Counted from the first letter of the stretch, positions 17,364 to 26,221 are shown. The stretch: DNA of 64,000 nucleotides from Vreelandella profundi (GCF_019722725.1 NZ_CP077941.1:3038001-3102000); one strand, 5' to 3'. Numbers and translations are program-made. The notes: generated from the sequence alone by a model not told the origin.

Positions 17364-18497
17364 TTAGAAAGCGTCTTTAAGCATGTTGTAAAAATCTTCT
17401 TTTGAGGGCGCTCGGGGATTGGTCGCCGTGGAGTGATCTTCTAATGCCCACTGAGCCAGTTGATCCAGGTGCTCTTCCGTGACTCCCATGTCGCTTAAAC
17501 TAGCGGGCATTCCCAATGTCACATTGAGCTTTTCAAACGCTTTTACTAAATCGTCATCAGGGTTGAGGCCCATAGCGTCTTTGAGGCGAGCAAACTTCTC
17601 CTCACAGCCGGGCTGATTAAACTTAAGAACAGTGGGCATCAACACGGCATTGAGCGTGCCATGGTGAAGCTTCAACTCATGCAGGCCTCCTAACGCATGA
17701 GACAAGGAGTGCACCGCGCCAAGCCCCTTCTGAAAGGCCATCGCCCCTTCCAGAGCTGCCATCATCATTTCGTTTCGAGCGGTTAAGTTTCCACCGTTTT
17801 CAACGGCTTCCACCAGATATTGGCTGGCTCGCGCCAGCCCATCCAAAGCAATCGCTTCAGCGGGAGGATTTACCTTGGGACTTAAAAAGGTTTCCACGCA
17901 GTGAGCGATGGCGTCCATACCCGTAGCAGCGGTCAAGAACGGCGGCAAACCGAGCGTGAGTCGAGGATCGCAGATAGCCACCGCAGGAATCAGATACGGG
18001 GAAAGAAAGCCGAGCTTACGGTTATCTTTCATCGTAATTAAGGAGGCTCTGCCTACCTCACTGCCGGTTCCGGCCGTTGTCGGTACCGCGATTAAGGGCA
18101 GCACGTCGGCATTAATTTTTGCAACGCCGCCTTCAATCGCAGCGTATTGGCGCAGTGGCGCGGGATGATTAAAAAGTAACGCGACCGCTTTAGCCAAATC
18201 GATACTGGAACCGCCACCGACGGCCACAATGCCATCGCAGTCTTTTTCTTTTAGAAACGCCAATGCGCTTTCTACGGCCATTTCCGTTGGGTTTGAAGGA
18301 GTCCCATCGAAAATACAGGCGTCTTCGGCAAGCTGAGCGGCCTCAACGACTTGCGCAAGAACTGGAGTAGCGCTGAGGCCTTTATCCGTCACAAACAGCG
18401 GCCTTTTAACCTTTAACAGCTGTAGTTCGTTGGCAAGCTCTGCAATGGCATGCTCACCAAATTGAATTTTAGTCAGATAGTTGATGATATAAGGCAT
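17364..18497 (-). CDS. Iron-containing alcohol dehydrogenase family protein
   Basis: A 377-residue group III alcohol dehydrogenase. The NAD-binding region AVGGGSSIDLAKAVALL and threonine-rich PTTAGTGSEVGRA are followed by the metal-ligand segments TGMDAIAHCVETFLS and GAVHSLSHALGG...LHHGTLNAVLMP. Members reduce or oxidise small aldehydes and hydroxyacids (lactaldehyde, 4-hydroxybutyrate, maleylacetate), so the substrate is not predictable. It is the first gene of the minus-strand arm (this gene, then tctCBA) that diverges from the UxaA-type dehydratase. Only a weak GAGAAA precedes the ATG. Confidence 0.88.
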   Translation of the reverse strand: MPYIINYLTKIQFGEHAIAELANELQLLKVKRPLFVTDKGLSATPVLAQVVEAAQLAEDACIFDGTPSNPTEMAVESALAFLKEKDCDGIVAVGGGSSIDLAKAVALLFNHPAPLRQYAAIEGGVAKINADVLPLIAVPTTAGTGSEVGRASLITMKDNRKLGFLSPYLIPAVAICDPRLTLGLPPFLTAATGMDAIAHCVETFLSPKVNPPAEAIALDGLARASQYLVEAVENGGNLTARNEMMMAALEGAMAFQKGLGAVHSLSHALGGLHELKLHHGTLNAVLMPTVLKFNQPGCEEKFARLKDAMGLNPDDDLVKAFEKLNVTLGMPASLSDMGVTEEHLDQLAQWALEDHSTATNPRAPSKEDFYNMLKDAF

Positions 18498-18852
18498 TGT
18501 AATTTCTCATTATTATTGAATGCAAAAATAAACCAATAATACAGACTCAAAAGGTGTCATACAGTATGACTGCACAACAACAGTCTAGTAACGTATTTTG
18601 TGCCTGCCAAGCCCTTAATGAAAAAATACTCCACACCAATATGAGCCACGACTGAAGCCGCTTAAAACTGCATTGCGCTTAGTCGCTGAAAGCAATCTAG
18701 AACAAATGAACATTGCATTCAATGACCATTACATAGGACGATAGTCTAATCGACGTGCGCAGCCTGCTTGGTAGAGTGCACCCACAATGATCGCTTTTGA
18801 GACTGTGCCTGTGCCACGCATCAAAAGTCCAACAATCAGTTTGAGGTAAACG
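18498..18852. promoter_or_regulatory. Divergent control region with a perfect 15-bp palindrome
   Basis: This 355-bp gene-free stretch lies between the alcohol dehydrogenase and UxaA-type genes. The palindrome GTCATACAGTATGAC at 18556-18570 (7-bp arms, central A) has the size and symmetry of a GntR/FCD operator. It lies 58 bp upstream of the minus-strand start. A 7-bp inverted repeat (CTTTTGA at 18794, TCAAAAG at 18821) lies in the leader of the UxaA-type gene. No coding sequence was seen. Confidence 0.55.
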
Positions 18853-20382
18853 ATGGAACTCATTAATTCCCCGTCCGTTATTATTCATCTCAATCCAAGA
18901 GATAACGTAGGCGTTGCCTCAACAGCGGTACCGGTAGGTATTCCCATTGATAAAAATGGCACCCTAGCCACAGAGAATATTGATGCGGGTCATAAGGTTG
19001 CGTTAACTAACATCAAAAAAGGCGAGGCCGTTTATAAGTACGGCCAGTTGATAGGGCTAGCATCGCAGGATGTTCAGCCCGGCGAGCATGTGCATACGCA
19101 CAATCTTGCTATGATTGAGTTAGATTCTTCATTACAAGATTTCAAGCCCCACTCGAAAACCGAAACAACGCCTTCTTCGCGCACGTTTCAAGGCTTTCAG
19201 CGTGCTGATGGAAGCGTAGGGACACGAAACTACATTGGTATTCTTTCCACCGTTAACTGTTCTGCCACGGTGGCCAAAGCCGCCGCCGACATCCTTAATC
19301 AGTCGGATGATCTAAGCCAAATGGGTTTCGACGGCGTCGTCGCGATTACTCATGGCTCGGGTTGCGCCATGAACACTGACTCGGAAGGTTTTACCTTTCT
19401 TGAGCGCGTTATTGCCGGTTACGCACAGCACGCTAACTTCGCCTTCGTACTTATTATTGGACTGGGCTGCGAGACGAATCAGGTTAAAACGCTCGTTAAA
19501 AGAAAAGGCTTAGAAGATGCTTCAAGGCTTGCCTACTTTAATATCCAAGATGCGGGCGGCACGCGCACAAGTATCAAAACGGCCTGCGATCACATCATGC
19601 AGATGGCGGCTCAGCACGGCAAAATACAGCGCACGCCCGCTTCCTTAGAACACCTGGTGGTGGCATTACAATGTGGGGGCTCGGATGGGTATTCTGGCAT
19701 TACCGCTAACCCAGCGCTTGGCCATGCCGCGGATCTTATCGTGCAACAAGGCGGTAGCGTCATTCTGGCTGAAACTCCTGAGATTTATGGCGCGGAAAAC
19801 CTGCTGATTGACCGTTCTATCGACGAAAGCGTCGCGCAAAAACTATTGGATCGGATTACTTGGTGGAAGCATTACACTGAGATTAACGGTGCCGAGTTAA
19901 ACAATAATCCTTCACCTGGCAATAAAGCGGGTGGGCTTTCAACGATTCTAGAAAAATCACTGGGCGCCGTCGCAAAAGGCGGAAGCTCAAGCCTCAACGA
20001 TGTGCTGCAATATGCAGAGAAAATCACTGCGCGCGGCTTTAACTTTATGGATAGCCCAGGCTACGACCCTATTTCCGTGACCGGCCAAATTGCGTCCGGG
20101 TCAACGGTGGTGTGCTTTACCACCGGGCGGGGGTCGGTGTCAGGTTTCAAACCAGCGCCCTGCCTTAAGCTCGCCACCAATACGCCCATGTATGAGAAAA
20201 TGCATGAAGATATGGATATCAACTGCGGTGTAATCGTCGATGGTACTGGCAGTGTAGAAAGCGTTGGGGAAGAAATTTTTGAACGCATTATCGCGATTGC
20301 TTCAGGTGATATGAGCGCAAGCGAATCATTGGGTTACGGTAATAATGAGTTCGTTCCTTGGCTGATAGGTGCCGTCACCTAA
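18853..20382 (+). CDS. UxaA/GarD-family hydroxyacid dehydratase (altronate/galactarate type)
   Basis: A 509-residue protein with an N-terminal SAF domain (residues 1-100; GHKVALTNIKKGEAVYKYGQ) and a C-terminal UxaA domain. Conserved segments include GFQRADGSVGTRNYIGIL, GLGCET, QCGGSDGYSGITANPALG, NPSPGNKAGGLSTILEK and TTGRGSVSGFKPAPCLKLAT. The family eliminates water (altronate, galactarate), or sulfite when split as SuyAB (sulfolactate). Family alone does not give the substrate. GAGG precedes the ATG by 7 bases. It heads an operon with a GntR regulator and three dehydrogenases. Confidence 0.88.
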   Translation: MELINSPSVIIHLNPRDNVGVASTAVPVGIPIDKNGTLATENIDAGHKVALTNIKKGEAVYKYGQLIGLASQDVQPGEHVHTHNLAMIELDSSLQDFKPHSKTETTPSSRTFQGFQRADGSVGTRNYIGILSTVNCSATVAKAAADILNQSDDLSQMGFDGVVAITHGSGCAMNTDSEGFTFLERVIAGYAQHANFAFVLIIGLGCETNQVKTLVKRKGLEDASRLAYFNIQDAGGTRTSIKTACDHIMQMAAQHGKIQRTPASLEHLVVALQCGGSDGYSGITANPALGHAADLIVQQGGSVILAETPEIYGAENLLIDRSIDESVAQKLLDRITWWKHYTEINGAELNNNPSPGNKAGGLSTILEKSLGAVAKGGSSSLNDVLQYAEKITARGFNFMDSPGYDPISVTGQIASGSTVVCFTTGRGSVSGFKPAPCLKLATNTPMYEKMHEDMDINCGVIVDGTGSVESVGEEIFERIIAIASGDMSASESLGYGNNEFVPWLIGAVT

Positions 20383-20410
20383 GCGTTGTTTCAAAAGCAA
20401 TGGGCTAACC

Positions 20411-21379
20411 ATGACACAAACGCTGCGCGACCAACTTTATAAGGCTCTTAAGCAGAGCATTGTTGGCAATCGCCTTGAATCAGGCCTGGTGCTGCTTGAG
20501 GGCAACATAGCGGCGCTCTTTAGCATTAGCCGCTCCCCCGTTCGTCAAACCTTAAGCCGGCTACACGAAGAGCAGTACATTTGCCGCTTCGAAGGGCGCG
20601 GCTATCTTGTAGGGGCATCGCCTAGCGAGATCGTCCGGCGCCCTCTTAGCGAGCGGGATTTCAAACAGCTGGGCTATGCCCCTAAAGTAGATCGTACCGT
20701 TTCCTGGCAGACACATATCGACGGCGTAGAACATGACATCGTTCTATGTTCGATTAAGGGCGCGTTTGAGCTCAACGAGCTGCAGCTTTCAAAATCACTT
20801 AACGTCAGCCGCACGGTCACTCATCAGATTCTGCACCATTTGCGCTCGATCGGGCTGGTCGAAAAGATTCAATACAATAGCTGGAGCGTTGTCCCCTTAG
20901 ATGATGTAAGGCTACACAACCTTTACGAGGCACGCCGCCAATTAGAGCCTTATATGATTGTCCGCGCGGCGCGCCATATGCCGGAAAGCACGCTCAGCGG
21001 CTATATTGCCAAGCTTAAAGATGCCGCTAGTAGCTACCCTAATATTAAAGGTGAGCTACTCGATGCGTTAGAAAACGATCTCCACCATAGCGCCGTTAGT
21101 TTAGGCGCTAATCAGGAGGTCATGGATATGCTTAGGCGCACCCACCCTATTTTACTTATCAGCAAACACCTGCTTGGGCGCGTGCTTAAACTGCCCGACC
21201 AAGATCCTTTTTTCGATGAGCATTTGTGTATCTTCGAAAAGATACGCCAACAGCAGCCAGAGCAGGCGGGTAAAGCACTGGTAACGCATTTAGAGCGCTC
21301 GGAATCTAAAGTGCTTGATCGTCTTATTCACTTTAGAGAATCGGGAGATATCGATATACCGCCTTATCTACGGCAATAA
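20411..21379 (+). CDS. GntR/FCD regulator with two winged-helix domains
   Basis: A 322-residue regulator. The first wHTH (residues about 5-65) contains GNIAALFSISRSPVRQTLSR, typical of GntR. A second helix-turn-helix-like segment follows at about 85-150 (LNELQLSKSLNVSRTVTHQI, then a wing). An all-helical FCD ligand domain fills the C-terminal half (LYEARRQLEPYMIVRAARHM; ENDLHHSAV). Standard FCD-GntR proteins are about 230-250 residues with one wHTH. The frame is open from 20369 inside the previous gene, but the ATG at 20411 gives the normal MTQTLRDQLYKAL start. It probably controls its own operon and the divergent tct arm. Confidence 0.85.
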   Translation: MTQTLRDQLYKALKQSIVGNRLESGLVLLEGNIAALFSISRSPVRQTLSRLHEEQYICRFEGRGYLVGASPSEIVRRPLSERDFKQLGYAPKVDRTVSWQTHIDGVEHDIVLCSIKGAFELNELQLSKSLNVSRTVTHQILHHLRSIGLVEKIQYNSWSVVPLDDVRLHNLYEARRQLEPYMIVRAARHMPESTLSGYIAKLKDAASSYPNIKGELLDALENDLHHSAVSLGANQEVMDMLRRTHPILLISKHLLGRVLKLPDQDPFFDEHLCIFEKIRQQQPEQAGKALVTHLERSESKVLDRLIHFRESGDIDIPPYLRQ

Positions 21380-21403
21380 TTAAAATAAACAGAGGAACCA
21401 ACA

Positions 21404-22282
21404 ATGACAATGTCACGGACTATTGGCTTTATTGGCACAGGCATTATGGGCGCGCCTATGGCGGCACGCTTGGCTAAAGCGGGGCACCGCGTGCGTGTCT
21501 GGAACCGCACGAAAAACAAAGCCGAGAATCTAGCATCAGCGGGCGCCAGCATCGTCGAAACGCCTATAGATGCCGTGGGCGGCAGCGATGTGGTGATCGT
21601 CATGCTCAGCTCCGGGCCTGTTTGCGATGACATTTTGTTAGGACCCAATGGCCTGCTTCAAGCCATGCAGCCGGGCGCGACCTTAATCGTCATGAGCTCC
21701 ATTCCCGTCGACACTGCGCGTCGCCAAGCGGCAGAAGCCGCCACGCGTCAAGTCCACTATTTAGACGCACCGGTGTCCGGGGGCGAACAAGGTGCCATCG
21801 ACGGCAGCCTGGCTATTATGGCGGGTGGTGACGCAGCCGCCTTTCAGGCTGTCGAACATATCCTCTTATCGCTCGGCCGGCCGGTACACGTAGGCCCCGC
21901 TGGCAGCGGTGAGCTGGTGAAGCTCGCTAATCAGATGATTGTGGCCAATACCATCGCCACGGTGGCAGAAGCCATCTTACTCGCCGAGCGCGGCGGGGCT
22001 GACCCGGCGCAGATGCTGGTGGCACTGGAAGGCGGCTTTGCCGACTCAACGATTCTCAAGATCCACGGCAAGCGCATGGTAAAAGAAAATTTCGTCCCTG
22101 GGGGGCCGTCTAAGTGGCAGCTGAAAGATACCCAAACTGCGATGGCATTAGCCGAAGAAATGCGACTTAAGCTGCCGGTCTCGTCATTGGTCAATGGGCT
22201 TTATGAAGAGCTCGTCGCTCAAGGCGATGGCGAGTTGGACCATAGCGCCTTGATACGCCAACTCAGACGACACAATGAGTAA
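21404..22282 (+). CDS. Beta-hydroxyacid dehydrogenase (GarR/tartronate semialdehyde reductase-like)
   Basis: A 292-residue NAD(P)-dependent enzyme of the 3-hydroxyisobutyrate dehydrogenase family. It has a Rossmann start IGFIGTGIMGAPMA, substrate loop DAPVSGGEQGA and catalytic lysine in GELVKLANQM. The intact GG in the substrate loop and the ENF...K region fit tartronate semialdehyde or 2-hydroxy-3-oxopropionate reductases. AGAGGA precedes the ATG. It is the third gene of the UxaA operon, 24 bp after the regulator. A galactarate/glucarate route would need such a reductase, but no GarL aldolase is adjacent. Confidence 0.87.
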   Translation: MTMSRTIGFIGTGIMGAPMAARLAKAGHRVRVWNRTKNKAENLASAGASIVETPIDAVGGSDVVIVMLSSGPVCDDILLGPNGLLQAMQPGATLIVMSSIPVDTARRQAAEAATRQVHYLDAPVSGGEQGAIDGSLAIMAGGDAAAFQAVEHILLSLGRPVHVGPAGSGELVKLANQMIVANTIATVAEAILLAERGGADPAQMLVALEGGFADSTILKIHGKRMVKENFVPGGPSKWQLKDTQTAMALAEEMRLKLPVSSLVNGLYEELVAQGDGELDHSALIRQLRRHNE

Positions 22283-22359
22283 CCGAACCTGCCAATAACA
22301 ATTTTTTGAAGAGCCATCTTGCGAAGAACTACATGTGAAGAATAATCGTATGGAGAACA

Positions 22360-23418
22360 ATGACAATGAGTAAACAGTACGACGTGCAGGCAATCATACA
22401 ATTCAGCACCCAGCTACTGGCAGCCGCCGGCCTTGATGATGACAAAGCTCAGGCGGTAGCCGACATACTCGTGGAAGGCGACCTGATGGGCCATACCACC
22501 CATGGTCTCCAGCTGCTTTCCCCTTACCTAGGCGAGATTCAGTCAGGCCGGATGCCGGTCACCGGCGATTACGAGGTGATTTCCCAGCGTGCCGCCGTGG
22601 AGACCTGGGACGGCCGCTACTTGCCTGGCCCCTGGCTGATCATCAAGGCCCTGGAAACTGCCGAAAACATGGCTCGCTCATGCGGCACGGGAACGGTTGT
22701 GATTCGACGCTCAAACCATATCGCTTGTTTGGCGGCGTATCTCAAGCGCGCTACCGATCGAGATCTGGTGGTCGTCATCGAATCCTCCGACCCGGCGACA
22801 AAATCCGTGGCCCCATATGGCGGTTTAGCCGCCACCCATACGCCTAACCCCATCGCTGTGGGCTATCCCACCGATTCAGGCCCCGTTCTGCTGGATGTCA
22901 GCACGTCTATTACCACCAACGGCATGGTGGATCGTCTTCACAAACAGAACAGTCAGTTGCCTCATCCGTGGCTAAAAGACCACCAGGGTAACGCGACGGA
23001 TCAACCCAGCGTGCTGTTTGATGAACCCAAAGGCAGCATCATGCCTATCGGTGGGCTTGACCACGGCCACAAAGGATATGCCCTAGGCCTCATGGTAGAA
23101 GCATTGACGTCTGGTTTAGCCGGGTTCGGCCGCGTGCAGGCCCCTACGCAATGGGGCGCTTCTGTCATGGTGCAAGTGATGGACCCAGCAGCCTTTGGTG
23201 GATTAGCAGCCTTCAAGCGCGAAACGGGAGCGCTGGCCGATGCGTGTCGCAGCAACCCCGTGGCAGAGGGCAGCCCTCCGGTACGCATTCCCGGAGAGCG
23301 CGGGCTCGCCCTGCATAAACGTTACTCACAAGAGGGCGTGCCGCTACCAGAGGGTGTATTCGAAGCGCTGTCCGAATGGTCGGAGCGTCTTGGCGTTGCG
23401 TTTCCTGACGCACAGTAA
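22360..23418 (+). CDS. Ldh2/malate-lactate dehydrogenase family oxidoreductase
   Basis: A 352-residue NAD(P)-dependent 2-hydroxyacid dehydrogenase of the Ldh2 (YlbC/ComC/YiaK) family, unrelated to classical lactate dehydrogenase. Landmarks are TTHGLQLLSPYL, the catalytic-His segment RRSNHIACLAAYL (relatives often read SNHFG), TPNPIAVGYP and HKGYALGLMVEAL. GGAG precedes the ATG. It lies between two beta-hydroxyacid dehydrogenases. The family includes the ComC sulfolactate dehydrogenase and diketogulonate reductase. The substrate is not predictable here. Confidence 0.85.
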   Translation: MTMSKQYDVQAIIQFSTQLLAAAGLDDDKAQAVADILVEGDLMGHTTHGLQLLSPYLGEIQSGRMPVTGDYEVISQRAAVETWDGRYLPGPWLIIKALETAENMARSCGTGTVVIRRSNHIACLAAYLKRATDRDLVVVIESSDPATKSVAPYGGLAATHTPNPIAVGYPTDSGPVLLDVSTSITTNGMVDRLHKQNSQLPHPWLKDHQGNATDQPSVLFDEPKGSIMPIGGLDHGHKGYALGLMVEALTSGLAGFGRVQAPTQWGASVMVQVMDPAAFGGLAAFKRETGALADACRSNPVAEGSPPVRIPGERGLALHKRYSQEGVPLPEGVFEALSEWSERLGVAFPDAQ

Positions 23419-23510
23419 TGACTACCACCCCGCTGATTCAAACGTACTGATCTAGTTCAAGCGCACTAATCTTATTACAAGCACGTTGAAGCTACCGCTT
23501 AGAGGCGATT

Positions 23511-24410
23511 ATGAAACAGGAACGCATTGGTTTTATTGGGCTCGGCTTAATGGGCAAGGAAATGGCCGGAAACATCGTACGTAACGGCTACCCGCTGAGC
23601 GTTATGGCTAACCGCAACCGCGTCCCCTTAGAGGCACTATTTGCAGATGGCGCAGTGGAAGCCAGCAGCGCTAAAGAGATAGCCGGAAACAGCGACATTG
23701 TGTTTATCTGCGTCAAAACATCCGAACAGGTGAACGAGATCGTGACCGGCCCCGATGGGCTACTCGCGGGTAGTCATGAAGGCTTAATTATTGTCGACTG
23801 CTCTACCGCGCACCCTGAGTCGACTGAACGCCTTGCTGAAAAAGTCGCACAGCAGGGAGTCATGTTGGTGGATGCGCCGCTCGCGCGAACGCCTCGCGAG
23901 GCGCGTGAGGGGCGCCTCAATGTCATGCTAGGGGGCGACGATGCCACGGTGGCGCGTCTCACTCCGGTGATTAAAAGCTTTGCCGAAAATATCTTCCACG
24001 TTGGCAAGGTGGGCTCTGCGCACAAGCTAAAGCTAATCAATAATTTCCTATCGCTAGGTGCAGCGGCCCTGGTTAGCGAAGCTGCCACCATGGCCGCCGC
24101 CATGGATGTTCCACAGCAAAAAATATTGGAAATTTGCTCCCAAGGTGGTGCTAACAGCGCCATGCTGGCGCCCGTAATGGAATGGGTACTGCAAAGAGAG
24201 TGTACCAAACTGCAATTCAGCCTCGGTAACGCTGATAAAGACATGCGTTATCTCGCTGAAACATTAACGTCTTATCAGCTAACGTCGAGTATGCTGCCGC
24301 CGCTTTGCGAGTTTCTTTCACAGGCGAAAAGCGACGTGGGGGAAGAAAGCTTCGTTCCCCAGGCTTACGACAGCTGCCTAAAGCGCAATGGCATCGCTGC
24401 AAGCAGCTGA
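23511..24410 (+). CDS. Beta-hydroxyacid dehydrogenase with YihU-like anion-binding loop
   Basis: A 299-residue member of the 3-hydroxyisobutyrate dehydrogenase family with Rossmann start IGFIGLGLMGKEMA. Its substrate loop reads DAPLARTPREA instead of the usual DAPVSGGxxGA, and the catalytic segment is HKLKLINNFLSLG. An Arg-Thr in place of Gly-Gly, plus KLINN..S, is also what I remember for sulfolactaldehyde reductase YihU, where that arginine contacts the sulfonate. The same loop may occur in reductases for other acidic substrates. It is the last gene of the operon and ends 8 bp from the convergent sugar dehydrogenase gene. Confidence 0.82.
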   Translation: MKQERIGFIGLGLMGKEMAGNIVRNGYPLSVMANRNRVPLEALFADGAVEASSAKEIAGNSDIVFICVKTSEQVNEIVTGPDGLLAGSHEGLIIVDCSTAHPESTERLAEKVAQQGVMLVDAPLARTPREAREGRLNVMLGGDDATVARLTPVIKSFAENIFHVGKVGSAHKLKLINNFLSLGAAALVSEAATMAAAMDVPQQKILEICSQGGANSAMLAPVMEWVLQRECTKLQFSLGNADKDMRYLAETLTSYQLTSSMLPPLCEFLSQAKSDVGEESFVPQAYDSCLKRNGIAASS

Positions 24411-24418
24411 CGCTAGAT

Positions 24419-25369
24419 TCACTCAATAAATGCGTCGGTCGTCTCGCGATGGCCGTATAAAAAAGCATCGGCGACCTGGCGCAGCGGGGCTACATCCACC
24501 TCGCTGCGCCCGTTGGCCACAAGATCTACAAAGTGCGTATAAAGCCCGGGGTACTCACGCTCCTCGGCTTCTATGATCAGCTCATCATCAATCTCGAGGC
24601 GGCAACCGCCCTGAGTGAGACTCAAGCGGCTACCGTCGCTGTCGATATGCATATCCCAGATTTGCGGGCCGGTTTGGCGAAAGTCGAACGCCGCCTCAAT
24701 TACCGCACCATGCGGGTCGGTGAAGGCTAACTCTGCAGCAATCGGGGTTTGAGCGTTACTGGGCACTAACAGCTGCGCTTGGCGCAAGAAAAACGGCTGG
24801 GGCAATATCTCGGTGGCTATTGAAAGCGCGTTAATACCGGGGTCAAACACGCCCATCCCACCCGGCTGCCAGATCCAGGCTTGGCCCGGATGCCATACCC
24901 GCACATCCTCTTTCCATTCGATCGCAACGCGTTGCACCTGGCGCTCTGCCAGCCACTGTTTCGCCTGCGCAACCCCGGGTGCAAACCGCGAGTGCCAGGC
25001 CGCAAAGAGGCTTACGCCCTGTTCGCCAGCGAATGTAATCAAGTGCTCCACTTCGCTTAGCGTCGCCCCTGGCGGTTTCTCAAGCAGCACGTGTTTACCG
25101 CGCAGCAGCGCCGCACGCGCCTGGGAGTAGCGCAGATGGGTCGGCGTGCAGATTGCCACGGCAGAAATCTCAGGATGCGCGTCCAGCATGGCATCCAGGG
25201 TCGCATAGGACGGTACATCATCCAGCGCTGCATGAGGGTCAGCCACGGCCACGAGATGACAGTTAGGCGTCGCGGCAATCGCAGGCAAATGCTGATCACG
25301 GGCAATTTTACCCACGCCCACTAGGCCGAGGTTAATGTCAGAGCTGGTGTAAGGACTGATACCAGACAT
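24419..25369 (-). CDS. Gfo/Idh/MocA-family L-arabinose / D-galactose 1-dehydrogenase
   Basis: A 316-residue oxidoreductase. It has an N-terminal Rossmann motif (LGLVGVGKIARDQHLPAI), the family's EKPPGATLSE loop with the catalytic lysine and a C-terminal beta-sheet domain. LRYSQARAALLRGKHVLLEK, WHSRFAPGV, WKEDVRVWHPGQ and GMGVFDPGINALS match the Azospirillum L-arabinose 1-dehydrogenase and Pseudomonas D-galactose dehydrogenase group as I know it. It would oxidise the aldose to its lactone, the first step of the non-phosphorylating route. The ATG at 25369 follows AAGGTAAG. An FCD-GntR gene lies just upstream on the same strand. Confidence 0.85.
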   Translation of the reverse strand: MSGISPYTSSDINLGLVGVGKIARDQHLPAIAATPNCHLVAVADPHAALDDVPSYATLDAMLDAHPEISAVAICTPTHLRYSQARAALLRGKHVLLEKPPGATLSEVEHLITFAGEQGVSLFAAWHSRFAPGVAQAKQWLAERQVQRVAIEWKEDVRVWHPGQAWIWQPGGMGVFDPGINALSIATEILPQPFFLRQAQLLVPSNAQTPIAAELAFTDPHGAVIEAAFDFRQTGPQIWDMHIDSDGSRLSLTQGGCRLEIDDELIIEAEEREYPGLYTHFVDLVANGRSEVDVAPLRQVADAFLYGHRETTDAFIE

Positions 25370-25419
25370 ACGCTTACCTTGTGTTAATTCAAAAAAAGAT
25401 CGGGAAACAATAAAAAAGA

Positions 25420-26190
25420 TTAGTGGGCAGTATGCGGAAGTTCGACGCTACGCCCTAGTGAACTCGCGCTGTGCTCAAGCCCAAGCGCCTCTGCGGTGCC
25501 TGCCAATACGGCCTGCGCGGCTAGAAAAGCGTCCCGCGGACGGCGTAGACGAATACTTTCCATCAACTGGCGATGACGTTCAAGACTGTCCTCAGGATCA
25601 GAGGCGCTTTGGTTAGACATCGACACCAGCAGATAGATGGAGGGCCGTAAAATGTGCGACAGCTGTGCCCAGACGATATTGTGCGTGGCCTTGAAGATAG
25701 CCTCATGAAACGCGATATCGCACTCGCTGTGCAGCCGCCGTTCTTCTTCGCAGGTTGCATTGCGCAAATTCTGCCCAAGCCCCTCAAAGGCTTCTTCAAT
25801 AGCAACAAGGTCGCGCGCGGTGGCACGCTTGGCGGCCGTCATGGCAACGTAAGGCTCTACATCAAGGCGGAAGGCGAGAATCTCACGCTGAATATCAGGA
25901 TTGGGCGCCGCGTAGCGGGTTAACCAGTCCGTTACCTGGGCATCAAGAATATGCCACTCTGAATACTCTCGCACTTTGGAGCCATGGCCAGAAATACGCT
26001 CAATAATCCCCGCATCCACCAGTTGCCGCAGGTCGCTACGCACCGCCGAGCGGTTGATAGCAAAACGTTCGCATAAATCGAGTTCACGCGGCACAAAGTC
26101 GCCAGGATGATAGTTGCCGCCAAATATCTCTTCGGCGAGGTATTCAGCGATACTAGGGCGAGTCAGTGGCTTGCTAAGAGATGACGTCAC
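25420..26190 (-). CDS. FCD-domain GntR-family regulator
   Basis: A 256-residue FadR-type regulator with an N-terminal wHTH (residues about 15-75: FVPRELDLCERFAINRSAVR, then GHGSKVREYSEW) and a C-terminal FCD domain with the metal-binding pattern (LDVEPYVAM; ECDIAFHEAIFKATHN). It starts with GTG at 26190. It is transcribed with the sugar dehydrogenase gene 50 bp downstream. It likely responds to a sugar acid and controls this module, including the divergent dehydratase/TRAP promoter region at 29046-29366. Confidence 0.85.
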   Translation of the reverse strand: MTSSLSKPLTRPSIAEYLAEEIFGGNYHPGDFVPRELDLCERFAINRSAVRSDLRQLVDAGIIERISGHGSKVREYSEWHILDAQVTDWLTRYAAPNPDIQREILAFRLDVEPYVAMTAAKRATARDLVAIEEAFEGLGQNLRNATCEEERRLHSECDIAFHEAIFKATHNIVWAQLSHILRPSIYLLVSMSNQSASDPEDSLERHRQLMESIRLRRPRDAFLAAQAVLAGTAEALGLEHSASSLGRSVELPHTAH

Positions 26191-26221
26191 TGCGATAGGT
26201 CCCTATTTCAATGGCTGCCAA

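Noticed and set aside
18853..20382. Firm call as galactarate dehydratase GarD
   Set aside because: The family also includes altronate dehydratase and the sulfolactate sulfo-lyase; the neighbouring genes do not complete the galactarate pathway.
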